Of a stretch of 64,000 nt of DNA, positions 17,536 to 25,802 are shown in pieces. Within the stretch, counting starts at the first letter, position 1. The number at the start of each line of letters is the position of its first letter. The translations under genes and the position numbers were made by a program. The DNA is from JBGTSJ01 sp041940305 (GTDB lineage: Bacteria > Planctomycetota > Planctomycetia > Planctomycetales > Planctomycetaceae): the NCBI GenBank assembly GCA_041940305.1, contig JBGTSJ010000005.1, forward strand, positions 62,001 through 126,000, given 5' to 3'. The notes below the pieces were generated by a model. That model ran no database searches. It saw nothing but the letters and a program-made list of their open reading frames with translations, and was not told the DNA's origin.

Positions 17536-17550
17536 AGAGACCGGGTTTCT
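17517..17550. repeat. palindromic 3'-end repeat (copy a)
   Basis: GAGAGACCCGGTTT and AGAGACCGGGTTTCT form an imperfect hairpin that includes the stop codon of the M48 gene. It belongs to the same loose family as the GAACCCCGGTTTCTT repeats at 18435, 18800, 43327 and 44677. Confidence 0.55.
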
Positions 17551-17570
17551 GCCGTGTCCCGTCCGTTCCG

Positions 17571-18422
17571 ATGTCCGACGCTGCTCTCCCGAACTCCTGG
17601 CTTCAGCGCCGCCGTGTGCAGTGGGTAATCCTGCGCACGTGCATTGAGGAGCGGCTCGTCTATCGGGCCGACTTCGCGCTGGGGACGCTGTTCCGGTTTC
17701 TGCCGATCGTCACGCAGATCTTCCTGTGGAACGCGATCTATCAGTCCAAGGGGGCGGGGGGCAGCAGTGAAATCGCTGGTTACACGTTCGAGGAGATGAT
17801 CGCGTACTACCTGCTGGCGATGCTCGCCCGGGCGTTTTCCAGCATGCCGGGACTCGCCAGCGGCATCGCCCGCGACGTCCGGGACGGGACCGTCAAGAAG
17901 TACCTGACGCAGCCGATCGACATGCTCGGCTACCTGTACTGGCACCGCGTGGCGCACAAGCTGGTGTACTACGCCGTCGCCGCGGGGCCGTTCGCGCTGG
18001 TGTTCTGGCTCTGCCGCGGGTACTTCGGCGGCTGGCCGGACGCGTGGACGATGACGGCTTTCATTGCCTCGCTGCTGATGGGCTTCCTGATGGGGTTTCT
18101 GCTGGAAGCACTGATCGGCATGTTGTCGTTCTGGTTCCTGGAGGTCAGCTCGCTGCTGTTCATCTACATGATGATCAACTACTTCCTCTCCGGTCACATG
18201 CTGCCGCTGGACCTGCTCCCCGGGCCGATCGCGGCCGTCATCGACTACCTGCCGTTCAAGTACTTGGCATACCTGCCGCCGGCAATCTTCCTCGGGCGAT
18301 ACAGCGATGCCGAACTGATCCACGAGTTGTCGATCGAGGCCGTGTGGATCGTGGCGCTGTTCCTGGCGAATCGGATCGCCTTTCGCCGCGGGGTGAAGCG
18401 CTACGCGGCGTTCGGGGGATGA
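17571..18422 (+). CDS. ABC-2 type permease (COG4587-like)
   Basis: A 283-residue membrane protein with six predicted helices. N-terminal signature-like LRTCIEERLVYRADFALGTL, then IARDVRDGTVKKYLTQPIDM (the conserved cytoplasmic part of this permease type), VAAGPFALVFWLC, LLMGFLMGFLLEALIGMLSFW, VSSLLFIYMMINYFLSG. The end is RRGVKRYAAFGG, typical of COG4587. It is most likely the partner of the ATPase at 13982. Systems of this type usually carry a second, COG3694-type permease; none follows here, since transcription meets a palindromic repeat and a transposase relic. The exporter could therefore be a homodimer, or a second subunit may be elsewhere. Confidence 0.88.
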   Translation: MSDAALPNSWLQRRRVQWVILRTCIEERLVYRADFALGTLFRFLPIVTQIFLWNAIYQSKGAGGSSEIAGYTFEEMIAYYLLAMLARAFSSMPGLASGIARDVRDGTVKKYLTQPIDMLGYLYWHRVAHKLVYYAVAAGPFALVFWLCRGYFGGWPDAWTMTAFIASLLMGFLMGFLLEALIGMLSFWFLEVSSLLFIYMMINYFLSGHMLPLDLLPGPIAAVIDYLPFKYLAYLPPAIFLGRYSDAELIHELSIEAVWIVALFLANRIAFRRGVKRYAAFGG

Positions 18423-18432
18423 CGCCTGGACG

Positions 18433-18711
18433 TCAGAACCCCGGTTTCTTCAACTGCACTCCTCTGTCCTGCGCTGCCTGGATTGCGATTCGAAGCAGGC
18501 GCACGAGTTGATCGGCGGGCTTGCGCCAGGCCCACAGTTCAATCAAGGTGTGCATCCACAGGTTGAATTGCCAGACCGCGATGTTCCACACATTGCGGAC
18601 CTGCTGCTGGCCGCTTCCCCAGATCTCCTGCACGTCGTGGAACACCCGCCCGATGGCGGCGCGGCGGCATACGCTTCGAGGATTTGCTGGGGCGGCCAGA
18701 CAGGGCGTTAG
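18433..18711 (-). pseudogene. C-terminal relic of a DDE-type transposase
   Basis: On the minus strand the frame reads ...RRAAIGRVFHDVQEIWGSGQ then QQVRNVWNIAVWQFNLWMHT and LIELWAWRKPADQLVRLLR. This pattern (IE..F.DVKE, GQQQ, NLW, ELWAW) resembles the last part of a planctomycete DDE transposase family. No catalytic core is present, the frame has no matching upstream part, and it ends in the palindromic repeat (KKPGF). I call it a decayed fragment. The family match is from memory of the pattern and needs a database check. Confidence 0.45.
18435..18450. repeat. palindromic 3'-end repeat (copy b)
   Basis: AGAACCCCGGTTTCTT lies 12 bases after the stop of the ABC permease. An inverted, nearly identical copy is at 18800-18815. 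Confidence 0.6.
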
Positions 18712-18799
18712 ACACCATCAGTGTGACGGAAGGGCCACGTCTCTGTTCAGACTAATTTCCAGCCGCACTTACCTCAGTTCCCAGGAAAGTGCGGTCATC

Positions 18800-18815
18800 A
18801 AGAAACCGGGGGTCT
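18800..18815. repeat. palindromic 3'-end repeat (copy c)
   Basis: AAGAAACCGGGGGTCT lies 25 bases beyond the stop of the minus-strand pyruvate phosphate dikinase gene. It is the reverse complement of copy b with two differences. Confidence 0.55.
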
Positions 18816-18840
18816 GTTTTCCAGCGGCGCGCTTCTGTCC

Positions 18841-21576
18841 CTACGCCGTCTCCAGCGCCGCCTGTGCCGCGGCGAGGCGCGCGATCGGGATGCGGCGCGG
18901 GCTGCAGCTCACGTAGTTCAGCCCGATCTCGTGGCAGAAGAACACGCTCGACGGGTCGCCGCCGTGTTCGCCGCAGATGCCGATCTTGAGATCGGAGCGC
19001 GCCCCGCGGCCTCCCTCGACGCCGATCTTCATCAGCTTGCCGACGCCGTTGCGGTCGACGGACTGGAACGGATCGTTCGGCACGATGTCGTTCTCGCGGT
19101 AGAAGCCGATGAACCCGCCGTAGTCGTCGCGGCTCATGCCGAGCGCGGTCTGCGTGAGATCGTTCGTGCCGAAGCTGAAGAACTCGGCCGTTTTGGCGAT
19201 TTCATCGGCGGTGAGGGCCGCGCGGGGCACCTCGATCATCGTGCCGACCAGGAATTCGACCGTCGTCCCCTGTTCCTCGAACACCTGCTTCGCGGTGTCG
19301 CGGATGATCTTCGCCTGGTTGTCGAACTCCGACTTGAAGCCGGCGAGCGGCACCATCACCTCGGGATGCACGTTGATGCCTTCCTTCTTCGCGGCGCAGG
19401 CCGCCTCGAAGATGGCCCGCGACTGCATCGCCGTGATCTCGGGATACACGATGCCCAGGCGGCAGCCGCGATGCCCGAGCATCGGGTTCGATTCCTTGAG
19501 TTCCTCAACGCGGCGATGCACATCGTCCTCGCTCACGCCGAACTGTTTCATCAGCTTTTTGGCGAGCTTCGGGTCCTCGTGCATGTGGTGCTCGGACAGG
19601 AACTCATGCAGCGGCGGATCGAGCAGCCGGATGGTGACCGGCCGCTCTCCCATGATCTTGAACAGCTCGTGGAAGTCTTCCCGCTGGAACGACAGCAGCT
19701 TGGCCAGCGCCGCCTCGCGCTCCTCCTTCGTTCGCGAGAAGATCATCTCGCGGATCTCGTCGATGTGGTCGAAGAACATGTGCTCCGTGCGGCAGAGGCC
19801 CACTCCTTCCGCTCCGAAGGCGACCGCGTCGGCCGCCTGCTCGGTCTCGGCGTTGGCCCGCACCTGCAGCTTGCGGTGCTCATCCGCCCACTTCATCAGC
19901 TGGGCGTAACGCTGATACGTCTCGGACTGCTCGGGCTTCATCGTGCCGTGCAGCAGGACTTCCAGCACTTCGCTCGGCTTGGTGGCGACCTTCCCCTCGA
20001 ACACTTCGCCGGTGAAGCCGTCGATGCTGATCCAGTCGCCGTCCTTCAGGACCTTGTTGCCGACGGTGACGGTCCCCGCCTCGTAGTCGATGTCGAGAGC
20101 GCTGCAGCCCACGACGCAGGTCTTTCCCATCTGACGGCTGACGAGGGCCGCGTGCGACGAGGCGCCTCCCTGAGCCGTGAGGATCCCCTTGGCGACCTTC
20201 ATTCCGCGGAGGTCTTCCGGGCTGGTCTCGCGGCGGACGAGCATCAGCTGGATGCCATTGTCCTTGTTGAAACGCTCCTCGGCGTCGGAGGCGTGGAACA
20301 CGATCTGACCGGTCGCGGCGCCCGGGCCGGCGTTGATCCCTTTCGCCAGCAGCTTGTTCTCGTCGTTCGCCTGTTTCTTCGCGGCCGGATCGAAGATCGG
20401 CTGCAGCAGCTGGTTGAGGTCGTCCGCCGGAATCCGCCGCTTCTGCAGCGCTTCCTTCGCGGAAATGAGTCCCTCGTTGACCAGGTCCACCGCGATCCGC
20501 ACGGCCGCGAACCCGGTCCGCTTGGCGTTGCGGGTCTGGAGCATCCACACCTTGCCGCGCTGGATGGTGAACTCGATGTCCTGCACTTCCTTGTAGTGCT
20601 GCTCGAGCGTCTTGCCGATGTTGTCCAGCTGCTGGTGCGACTCCGGCATGTCCTGGGCGAGCGTCTCCTCAATCCGCTTGGGCGTGCGGATGCCGGCCAC
20701 GACGTCCTCGCCCTGGGCGTTGATGAGGTAGTCGCCGCAGAAGCCCGGCGTGCCGAGGGCGCAGTCGCGGGTCAGGCCGACGCCCGTCGCGCAGTCGTCG
20801 CCGAGATTGCCGAACACCATCGCCTGCACGTTGCAGGCGGTCCCCCATTCGTGCGGGATGCCGTAAGTGCGGCGATAGACGATGGCCCGGTCGTTCATCC
20901 AGCTCCCGAACACAGCGCCGATGCAGCCCCACAACTGCTGCATGGGATCGGTCGGGAACTCCTGGCCGGTCACCTTCTTGATGACGGCCTTGAAGTCCTT
21001 GACGATCTGCTGCAGGTGCGCAGCGGTCAGGTCCTTGTCGAACTTGACGCCGGCCTTCTCCTTGGCGTGATGCAGGATGTCCTCGAAGTAGTCTTCGTCG
21101 GTCTTGGAGTGAGGCTTCATCTCCAGCACGACGTTGCCGTACATCTGCACGAAACGGCGATAGCTGTCCCAGGCGAACCGCTCGTCCCCGGCCTGCTGGG
21201 CGAGCGCCTGCACCGTCGTGTCGCTCATGCCGATGTTGAGCACGGTGTCCATCATGCCGGGCATCGAGTCGCGTGCGCCCGAACGGCAGGAGAGCAGCAG
21301 CGGGTTCTTCGTCGATCCGAACTCCGCCCCCATGACTTTCTCGACCTTCTTCAGCGCCTCCTCCACCTGCTGCTTCAGCTCGGGGGGGAACTGCCTGTCG
21401 TTGGCGTAGAAATACGTGCAGACTTCGGTCGTGAGGGTGAAGCCCGACGGCACCGGCAGGCCAATGTTCGTCATCTCGGCGAGGTTGGCCCCCTTGCCGC
21501 CGAGCTCGTTGCGCATCTTGGTGCTGCCCTCGGCCTTGCCGTCGCCGAAGAAATAGACGTACTTCTCGTTCGCCAT
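18841..21576 (-). CDS. ppdK: pyruvate, phosphate dikinase
   Basis: A complete 911-residue enzyme catalysing ATP + Pi + pyruvate to PEP + AMP + PPi, reversibly. The start is the ATG at 21576 (MANEKYVYFFGDGKAEGS), with AAGGA about nine bases upstream; the frame stays open further upstream without homology. N-terminal ATP-grasp part: NELGGKGANLAEMT and LLSCRSGARDSMPGMMDTVL. Phosphohistidine domain: the catalytic His in GGASSHAALVSRQMGKTCVV. C-terminal PEP/pyruvate TIM barrel: FGTNDLTQTALGMSRDDYGG and GICGEHGGDPSS. All key motifs are intact. It is a cytosolic enzyme of pyruvate and PEP interconversion. It is transcribed away from the FHA gene and sits alone. Confidence 0.97.
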   Translation of the reverse strand: MANEKYVYFFGDGKAEGSTKMRNELGGKGANLAEMTNIGLPVPSGFTLTTEVCTYFYANDRQFPPELKQQVEEALKKVEKVMGAEFGSTKNPLLLSCRSGARDSMPGMMDTVLNIGMSDTTVQALAQQAGDERFAWDSYRRFVQMYGNVVLEMKPHSKTDEDYFEDILHHAKEKAGVKFDKDLTAAHLQQIVKDFKAVIKKVTGQEFPTDPMQQLWGCIGAVFGSWMNDRAIVYRRTYGIPHEWGTACNVQAMVFGNLGDDCATGVGLTRDCALGTPGFCGDYLINAQGEDVVAGIRTPKRIEETLAQDMPESHQQLDNIGKTLEQHYKEVQDIEFTIQRGKVWMLQTRNAKRTGFAAVRIAVDLVNEGLISAKEALQKRRIPADDLNQLLQPIFDPAAKKQANDENKLLAKGINAGPGAATGQIVFHASDAEERFNKDNGIQLMLVRRETSPEDLRGMKVAKGILTAQGGASSHAALVSRQMGKTCVVGCSALDIDYEAGTVTVGNKVLKDGDWISIDGFTGEVFEGKVATKPSEVLEVLLHGTMKPEQSETYQRYAQLMKWADEHRKLQVRANAETEQAADAVAFGAEGVGLCRTEHMFFDHIDEIREMIFSRTKEEREAALAKLLSFQREDFHELFKIMGERPVTIRLLDPPLHEFLSEHHMHEDPKLAKKLMKQFGVSEDDVHRRVEELKESNPMLGHRGCRLGIVYPEITAMQSRAIFEAACAAKKEGINVHPEVMVPLAGFKSEFDNQAKIIRDTAKQVFEEQGTTVEFLVGTMIEVPRAALTADEIAKTAEFFSFGTNDLTQTALGMSRDDYGGFIGFYRENDIVPNDPFQSVDRNGVGKLMKIGVEGGRGARSDLKIGICGEHGGDPSSVFFCHEIGLNYVSCSPRRIPIARLAAAQAALETA

Positions 21577-21904
21577 CGCTTGGGTCCTTACAGTGTTGAT
21601 CGTCGAAGCCGTGCGGGCTCCTCGCGCCGTCGGCGTGCGGACGGGCACGCGGCGCGATGCGGAGGGCACAGCGGGCCGCCCCCGAGCCGGTCGATGCGCG
21701 CGATCCGAGACCGGAACCGGCCGCACGGCGATGCGGAAACTATCATCGCCGCCGCTCGTCTGCAACTGTCGTAGTCTCACCACGATTCCCCGACGGGAAT
21801 TGACACTCGCCGGAAGTCGGGGACAATAAGCACTTACCGGCGTGGGCCGAACCCACATCCCGTCTAAGCGTCCGCGCTCCGTCCTGCCCCCGACTCACCG
21901 GGCA

Positions 21905-22354
21905 ATGATCGCCAAGCTCATTCCGACCGACGGCTCCCGGCCGATCGCCATCACGAAGGACGTGACGATCGTCGGCCGCAAGCGGGGGCAGTGCGACATC
22001 GTGCTGGATCACCACGGCGTCTCCAAGCTGCACTGCGCCATCGCCCGCACCGACGGCCTGCTGTTTATCCGCGACCTCGGCAGCACCAACGGGACCAAGG
22101 TCAACGGCCAGCGGGTGATGCGCGGCGCGCTGCTTCCGGGTGACGAACTGGCGTTTGGGGGCCTCAAATTCCGCGTGCATCTTGGCCCGGGAACTCCCGA
22201 CGTAGGCCCGGATGAGAAGACCGAAATGCTGTCGATCTTCACCGCACGCGCTGAGCGTGCACGGGAATCCGAACTGGTCGTGGTGGACAGTGCCGTCGAT
22301 AGCGACAGCGACGTGCGCCTTGCCCCCGACGAAAGTGCGTCGGCCGACGACTGA
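21905..22354 (+). CDS. FHA domain protein
   Basis: The ATG at 21905 gives a 149-residue protein whose first 95 residues are one forkhead-associated domain: VTIVGRKRGQCDIVLDHHGV, SKLHCAI and LFIRDLGSTNGTKVNGQ. The conserved GR, S..H and N-G-T positions are all present, so phosphothreonine peptide binding is plausible. The remaining 50 residues are acidic and Ser-rich (VVDSAVDSDSDVRLAPDES), likely disordered. No signal peptide. It is divergent from ppdK and convergent with the sulfite-oxidase-like gene. FHA proteins often serve Ser/Thr kinases, but no kinase gene is in the window. Confidence 0.9.
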   Translation: MIAKLIPTDGSRPIAITKDVTIVGRKRGQCDIVLDHHGVSKLHCAIARTDGLLFIRDLGSTNGTKVNGQRVMRGALLPGDELAFGGLKFRVHLGPGTPDVGPDEKTEMLSIFTARAERARESELVVVDSAVDSDSDVRLAPDESASADD

Positions 22355-22380
22355 TCGTTCTCAGGGATCCGGGCCGCCCG

Positions 22381-23565
22381 TCAGACCGTGAGTTCGAACT
22401 CGCGCGGCCACTGCTGATACGCCTCCCAGTAGGTTCGCTTCAGGGCGATCTCGTCGTCTTCGGCCGACGGCTGGATCCGGCCGTTCTCGTCGATCCCGCG
22501 CGACACGATCGTGTGCGTGCCGGCCGGCAGCATCCCCAGGTCGATCGAAAAGAATCGCCACGAGAAGGGCGCCTGCGGTTCATCATCGAGCCGAGCCGCA
22601 CGCCACTCGCCGTCATCGATCCGGACTTCGACCGACGCGATCGGCGTCCCGTCCCCCCAGACGGCGCCGTAAGCGCGGCACTCAGCCACGCCGTCCTGTG
22701 CGGGACCGCGGGTGACGCGGGCGACGACCGACTTCAGGTTCATCTGGGTGACGGAGGTCTCCACAAATTCGACCTCGTCGCCGCGGCGCTCGCCGCGGAC
22801 GGTGACGTAGTCCCGGGCCATAAAGCGTCCCATGTACCGCGTATCCCGAAGTTCGATGCGGCGGAGCCATTTGACGTTGGCGATTCCATACCAGCCGGGA
22901 ACGATCAGCCGCAACGGCGCGCCGTTCCCCGGGGTCAGAGGTTCGCCGTTGCGCTGGTACGCCAGCAGCAGATCGAGTCCCTGGGCATCATGCAGCGAGA
23001 TGCTGCGGCCGAACGGTACGTCGAACGTCGTTTCGCGCGGGGTTCCCTTACGAAGCGTCTCCTCCTGATGATCGTGGCCGATGAACACGATCTCGATCGC
23101 CTCCGGCTGAATGCCGCACTCCTCCAGCAGCGGCAGCAGCGGCGTCCCCGTCCAGCGGCTGTTGTACACGGCTCCAGTGAATCCGGGATTCGATCCGTTC
23201 CCCGAACATTCGAGCGTCATCAACTGGTCCACGCTCGGGCGGGCTTTGATGTCCTCCAGCGACAGCGAGCGCGGCGTGTCGACCAGCCCCGTGATCTCCA
23301 GCCGGTAGCGGTCCGCGTCGACCTCCGGCACAGGATAATGCGAGACGTTGAACACTTGGTCCTGCGGCGTCAGCCAGGCATCGAGCGTCTCCCAGTCGAG
23401 CATGCCGGGGCGGGCGCGGGGGACGTTCAGAAACGGCACCAGTTCCTCAGCGCTGTCCTGCGCCGGAAAGACGAATTCCGGCCGCGACATCCACGCGATC
23501 GCCGTCCCGGCCGCCAGACCGCCGGTCCGCAGCCATTCGCGACGGGTGAGGGAATCAAAGCTCAT
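22381..23565 (-). CDS. sulfite oxidase-like molybdenum enzyme
   Basis: A 394-residue protein with a twin-arginine-like leader (TRREWLRTGGLAAGTAIAWM). The molybdopterin domain carries the Cys that ligates molybdenum in LMTLECSGNGSNPGF (about residue 117), WTGTPLLPLLEECG, FVPFGRSISL-like cofactor-binding sequence, and NGAPLRLIVPGWYGIANVKWL. The C-terminal dimerisation domain (SVEVRIDDGEWRAARLD, FSIDLGMLPAGTHTI) is complete. This is the SorA/SoxC/YedY superfamily, with sulfite oxidase layout. It oxidises sulfite or a similar oxyanion in the periplasm and passes electrons to a small carrier. Its start overlaps the stop of the upstream copper-protein gene by four bases, so that protein is a likely electron acceptor. 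Confidence 0.88.
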   Translation of the reverse strand: MSFDSLTRREWLRTGGLAAGTAIAWMSRPEFVFPAQDSAEELVPFLNVPRARPGMLDWETLDAWLTPQDQVFNVSHYPVPEVDADRYRLEITGLVDTPRSLSLEDIKARPSVDQLMTLECSGNGSNPGFTGAVYNSRWTGTPLLPLLEECGIQPEAIEIVFIGHDHQEETLRKGTPRETTFDVPFGRSISLHDAQGLDLLLAYQRNGEPLTPGNGAPLRLIVPGWYGIANVKWLRRIELRDTRYMGRFMARDYVTVRGERRGDEVEFVETSVTQMNLKSVVARVTRGPAQDGVAECRAYGAVWGDGTPIASVEVRIDDGEWRAARLDDEPQAPFSWRFFSIDLGMLPAGTHTIVSRGIDENGRIQPSAEDDEIALKRTYWEAYQQWPREFELTV

Positions 23566-24272
23566 GGCTTGTCCTTCTGCAGATGTTCGGGAGACAGGCG
23601 GACGTCATGGACGATGACGTCGCCATCCGCGACCGTCACCGGCGTACTCCACGCGAGTCCCCCGGCCGGATGCAGCACGTCGAGCGTGTACTCTCCGGGA
23701 GGGACCCCTTCGAATTGAAAGCGGCCGTCCTTGTCGGTCAGGGCGTAAAACGGGTGGTCGAACACGTAGATCCAGGCCTGCATCGTGCTGTGGAACGTGC
23801 ACCCGATGCGGATCGGCTTGCGAATGCCCCCCGCGCGGCGGAAGGCCTGCACATAGCTGCCGTCCAGCCCCATCGTCACGTTGAACGGGTCCGACCCGTC
23901 TCCAGTAAACACGTTGTGGGCCGCCGGATCGCCGTTGGTGAACCGGATCCGGTCTCCGGCACGGATCGCCATCGTCTCCGGCACAAAGCGGTAATCCTTC
24001 TGGTCCATTTCGAACTCGGAAGGCTCGTCACGGGGCCGAAGTTTGGCCAGGGACTTGCTGCTGAGGCAGACAACCGCCTCCGCCAGTTCGCCGGTGTCGC
24101 GGTCGTGCACGTAATAGCGTGCGTACCGCCAAGGCCGCTGCGGGTCGGGTTCGTAGAAGACCGCGCCCTCGATCGAGCCGGCAGGTTCTTCCGCATCGTC
24201 TGCGGCGCGAACTCCGGCGGAAGCAACGCACAAGAATACAACGATCAGGCTGCGCACAGGTCGCTGGAGCAT
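23562..24272 (-). CDS. cupredoxin-like exported protein
   Basis: The start at 24272 gives a 236-residue protein with signal peptide MLQRPVRSLIVVFLCVASAGVRA. The central region has a plastocyanin-type copper site: His in GDPAAHNVFTGD and the C-x2-H-x2-M pattern in IGCTFHSTMQAW. The C-terminal part is a carboxypeptidase-regulatory-like beta domain (YALTDKDGRFQFEGVPPGEY). The stop overlaps the next gene's ATG, so the two are translated together. It probably serves as periplasmic electron acceptor of the molybdenum enzyme, though it could be an independent copper protein. All four expected ligands are present. Confidence 0.82.
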   Translation of the reverse strand: MLQRPVRSLIVVFLCVASAGVRAADDAEEPAGSIEGAVFYEPDPQRPWRYARYYVHDRDTGELAEAVVCLSSKSLAKLRPRDEPSEFEMDQKDYRFVPETMAIRAGDRIRFTNGDPAAHNVFTGDGSDPFNVTMGLDGSYVQAFRRAGGIRKPIRIGCTFHSTMQAWIYVFDHPFYALTDKDGRFQFEGVPPGEYTLDVLHPAGGLAWSTPVTVADGDVIVHDVRLSPEHLQKDKP

Positions 24273-24392
24273 ACGACAAGCTGCGGAAGAGAATCGCGGA
24301 AAAGTCGGAGTGCAGAGGGCGATGGCCGAACCCTGGTCTCCCTGACTCTCCCGCAGGCAGCGGTCGAGCCTGACGTACTCACCTCTTCGTAA

Positions 24393-24429
24393 AGCGGGCG
24401 AAGGGACTCGAACCCTCGACATTCAGCTT
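24393..24429 (-). repeat. duplicated 3' part of tRNA-Gly, candidate distal att site
   Basis: These 37 bases are identical to 40603-40639, the 3' part of the intact tRNA-Gly, from the discriminator base through the T arm and variable loop to the anticodon stem-loop. Identity breaks at 24430 (A against G) with four more matching bases beyond. The copy is in the same orientation as the tRNA and has no 5' half, so it is not a functional tRNA. Confidence 0.85.
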
Positions 24430-24999
24430 AGGAACCGGGCCGAGTCAGCAGCGCGAAACACCCAATCCAACGGTGGGGAAAGGGTTTCGGGCGGATGCCC
24501 ACTCCCCGCACTATTGCAACAAATTGCGGAGATTTCAAGCTATTTCGGGGCAGTGTGTACTGATCGTGTACCGCTCCGTCGAATTCTTGAATCTGGCTGA
24601 TCGTCAAGGGTTCGATCGTATTCCCGCTCCGCTGGCGAGCGCTCCGCCCCAAGCCCAGGTGACCTGCCATCCGGCCCGGCAACGCGTCTGCGGCCCGTTA
24701 GGCGTTGGCCGACATTCAGCTGACAGCCGCGAGAACGTCAGTTCTCAGCCATTTTGCCGCCGCGCATCTTGCTTTCGTCCTCCCGCGTTGCCACTTGAGG
24801 TCGAGAAGTTTGCTGGTTGAAGCCACACACCGTTCCGGAGAGAATCACGCAGTTCCCCGCGTTAACCCGGGCGGCTTCGGACCGGTCAGAGACTTTGAGG
24901 CTTCGGCCGGATCGGGCGCATCCGCGGCTAAGACCCGTGAGCGGCAGTGACTCAGTCTTACCAGCGGAGAGAACTCGTCGTCGCAAGTTGTTGCGCATC

Positions 25000-25040
25000 A
25001 ACGCAGAAAGCCGAGCCGTTTCGCCTCGGCTTTCTGCGTT
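25000..25040. terminator. perfect 16-base-arm hairpin
   Basis: Arms 25000-25015 (AACGCAGAAAGCCGAG) and 25025-25040 are perfectly complementary, with a nine-base loop. No T-run follows on either strand, so it could be a factor-assisted terminator, a structural mobile-element end or a DNA-binding site. No gene ends close to it. Confidence 0.5.
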
Positions 25041-25110
25041 AACAGGCGGATCGGATGGTTTCCGAGCCGCGTGAAGTGGAGCGGTCCAAACCCTCTTCGG
25101 AATCAATACA

Positions 25111-25179
25111 GAGACACGAAAATGTCTCTCCTCATAACCCGGCGAATGTCAGCGAAACTTTTGTGTCTCGGGTTATGAG
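25111..25179. repeat. interrupted inverted repeat
   Basis: GAGACAC (25111-25117) pairs with GTGTCTC (25163-25169), and CTCATAACCCG (25131-25141) with CGGGTTATGAG (25169-25179). The arrangement looks like the end of an insertion element or a composite hairpin. No matching second end was found. Confidence 0.4.
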
Positions 25180-25307
25180 ACGGGGCAGTGTGGAGAGTCT
25201 GGCGGGTCGTGGCCGGTGTCCAAGGTCCCTGATCAATTCCAGTTCGTGTCGCTTTAGGGCTCGAGCCTGGTTCGGTCAGAAGTCGACCTCTTTCCATTGC
25301 GCGAGCG

Positions 25308-25618
25308 GTGGTCAAAAAAACTTGTCATCGCCCAAAGTCAGCCGCAATTGCACACTCGCGCTTTTTGACCAGGATCGTTCACTTGTTCTTTCTCCTGCTG
25401 GCCAGCGCCACGGATCGAGAGTTGGCCCAGCATGTTCAGTATCTTGAGGAGGAGAACCGGACCCTGCGCGAGCGGCTGCCAACGCGGATCGCCGTGACGG
25501 CCGGGGAGCGACGCCGCCGCTGAAATCCGGCAAGCCGGTCGGGCCGGCGATCAGGGAGCTGATCACGATCGTATCGCCCAGGACGTTTTCCCGCTGGGTC
25601 AGTGTCGAGAGAGAATAA
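25308..25618 (+). pseudogene. frameshifted N-terminal relic of an integrase-core transposase
   Basis: From about 25383 the frame reads FLLLASATDRELAQHVQYLE then EENRTLRERLPTRIAVTAGE, the N-terminal coiled helix of a planctomycete integrase-core transposase. It hits a stop at 25521-25523. Continuing in another frame from about 25515 gives LKSGKPVGPAIRELITIVSP then RTFSRWV, the expected next part of the same family, ending at 25616-25618. One frameshift and loss of the catalytic domain make it a pseudogene. The family was assigned from remembered pattern. Confidence 0.6.
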
Positions 25619-25802
25619 TGGACAGAGGACTCAGAAAATGAATGGCTGGCTCCCGCAGGGCTACCCATCCGTATGGCGAGGAGAAGATGGTATCTGTAGA
25701 CCGTTTGGAGGTAGCGGACCAGCATTCTGGATCATCACCTCAGCGGCGCGGCTGATGGTCCCGGGCCGGCAGTCGGACGTGGCCATGGGAAAAGGCAGGT
25801 AG

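Larger units (their letters stand above)
24430..25307. other. non-coding left end of the putative island
   Basis: About 880 bases without a convincing gene. Short frames exist on both strands but none has a recognisable domain. The region contains GTGTGTACT at 24553-24561, also found near the right boundary, a perfect 16-base-arm hairpin at 25000-25040, and an interrupted inverted repeat at 25111-25179. This is typical of decayed mobile DNA. Confidence 0.5.

Noticed and set aside
18931..21774. A 947-codon open frame on the plus strand opposite pyruvate phosphate dikinase
   Set aside because: It is an antisense shadow of a well-conserved enzyme in high-GC DNA. The product is a low-diversity mix rich in Arg, Leu, His and Val without domains.
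24393..24435. A second tRNA-Gly gene
   Set aside because: Only the 3' part is present; there is no D arm or 5' acceptor strand, so it cannot fold as a tRNA.
24428..24682. An 84-codon minus-strand frame next to the left att copy as an integrase fragment
   Set aside because: I could not match it to integrase motifs; the fragment at the right end is far clearer.
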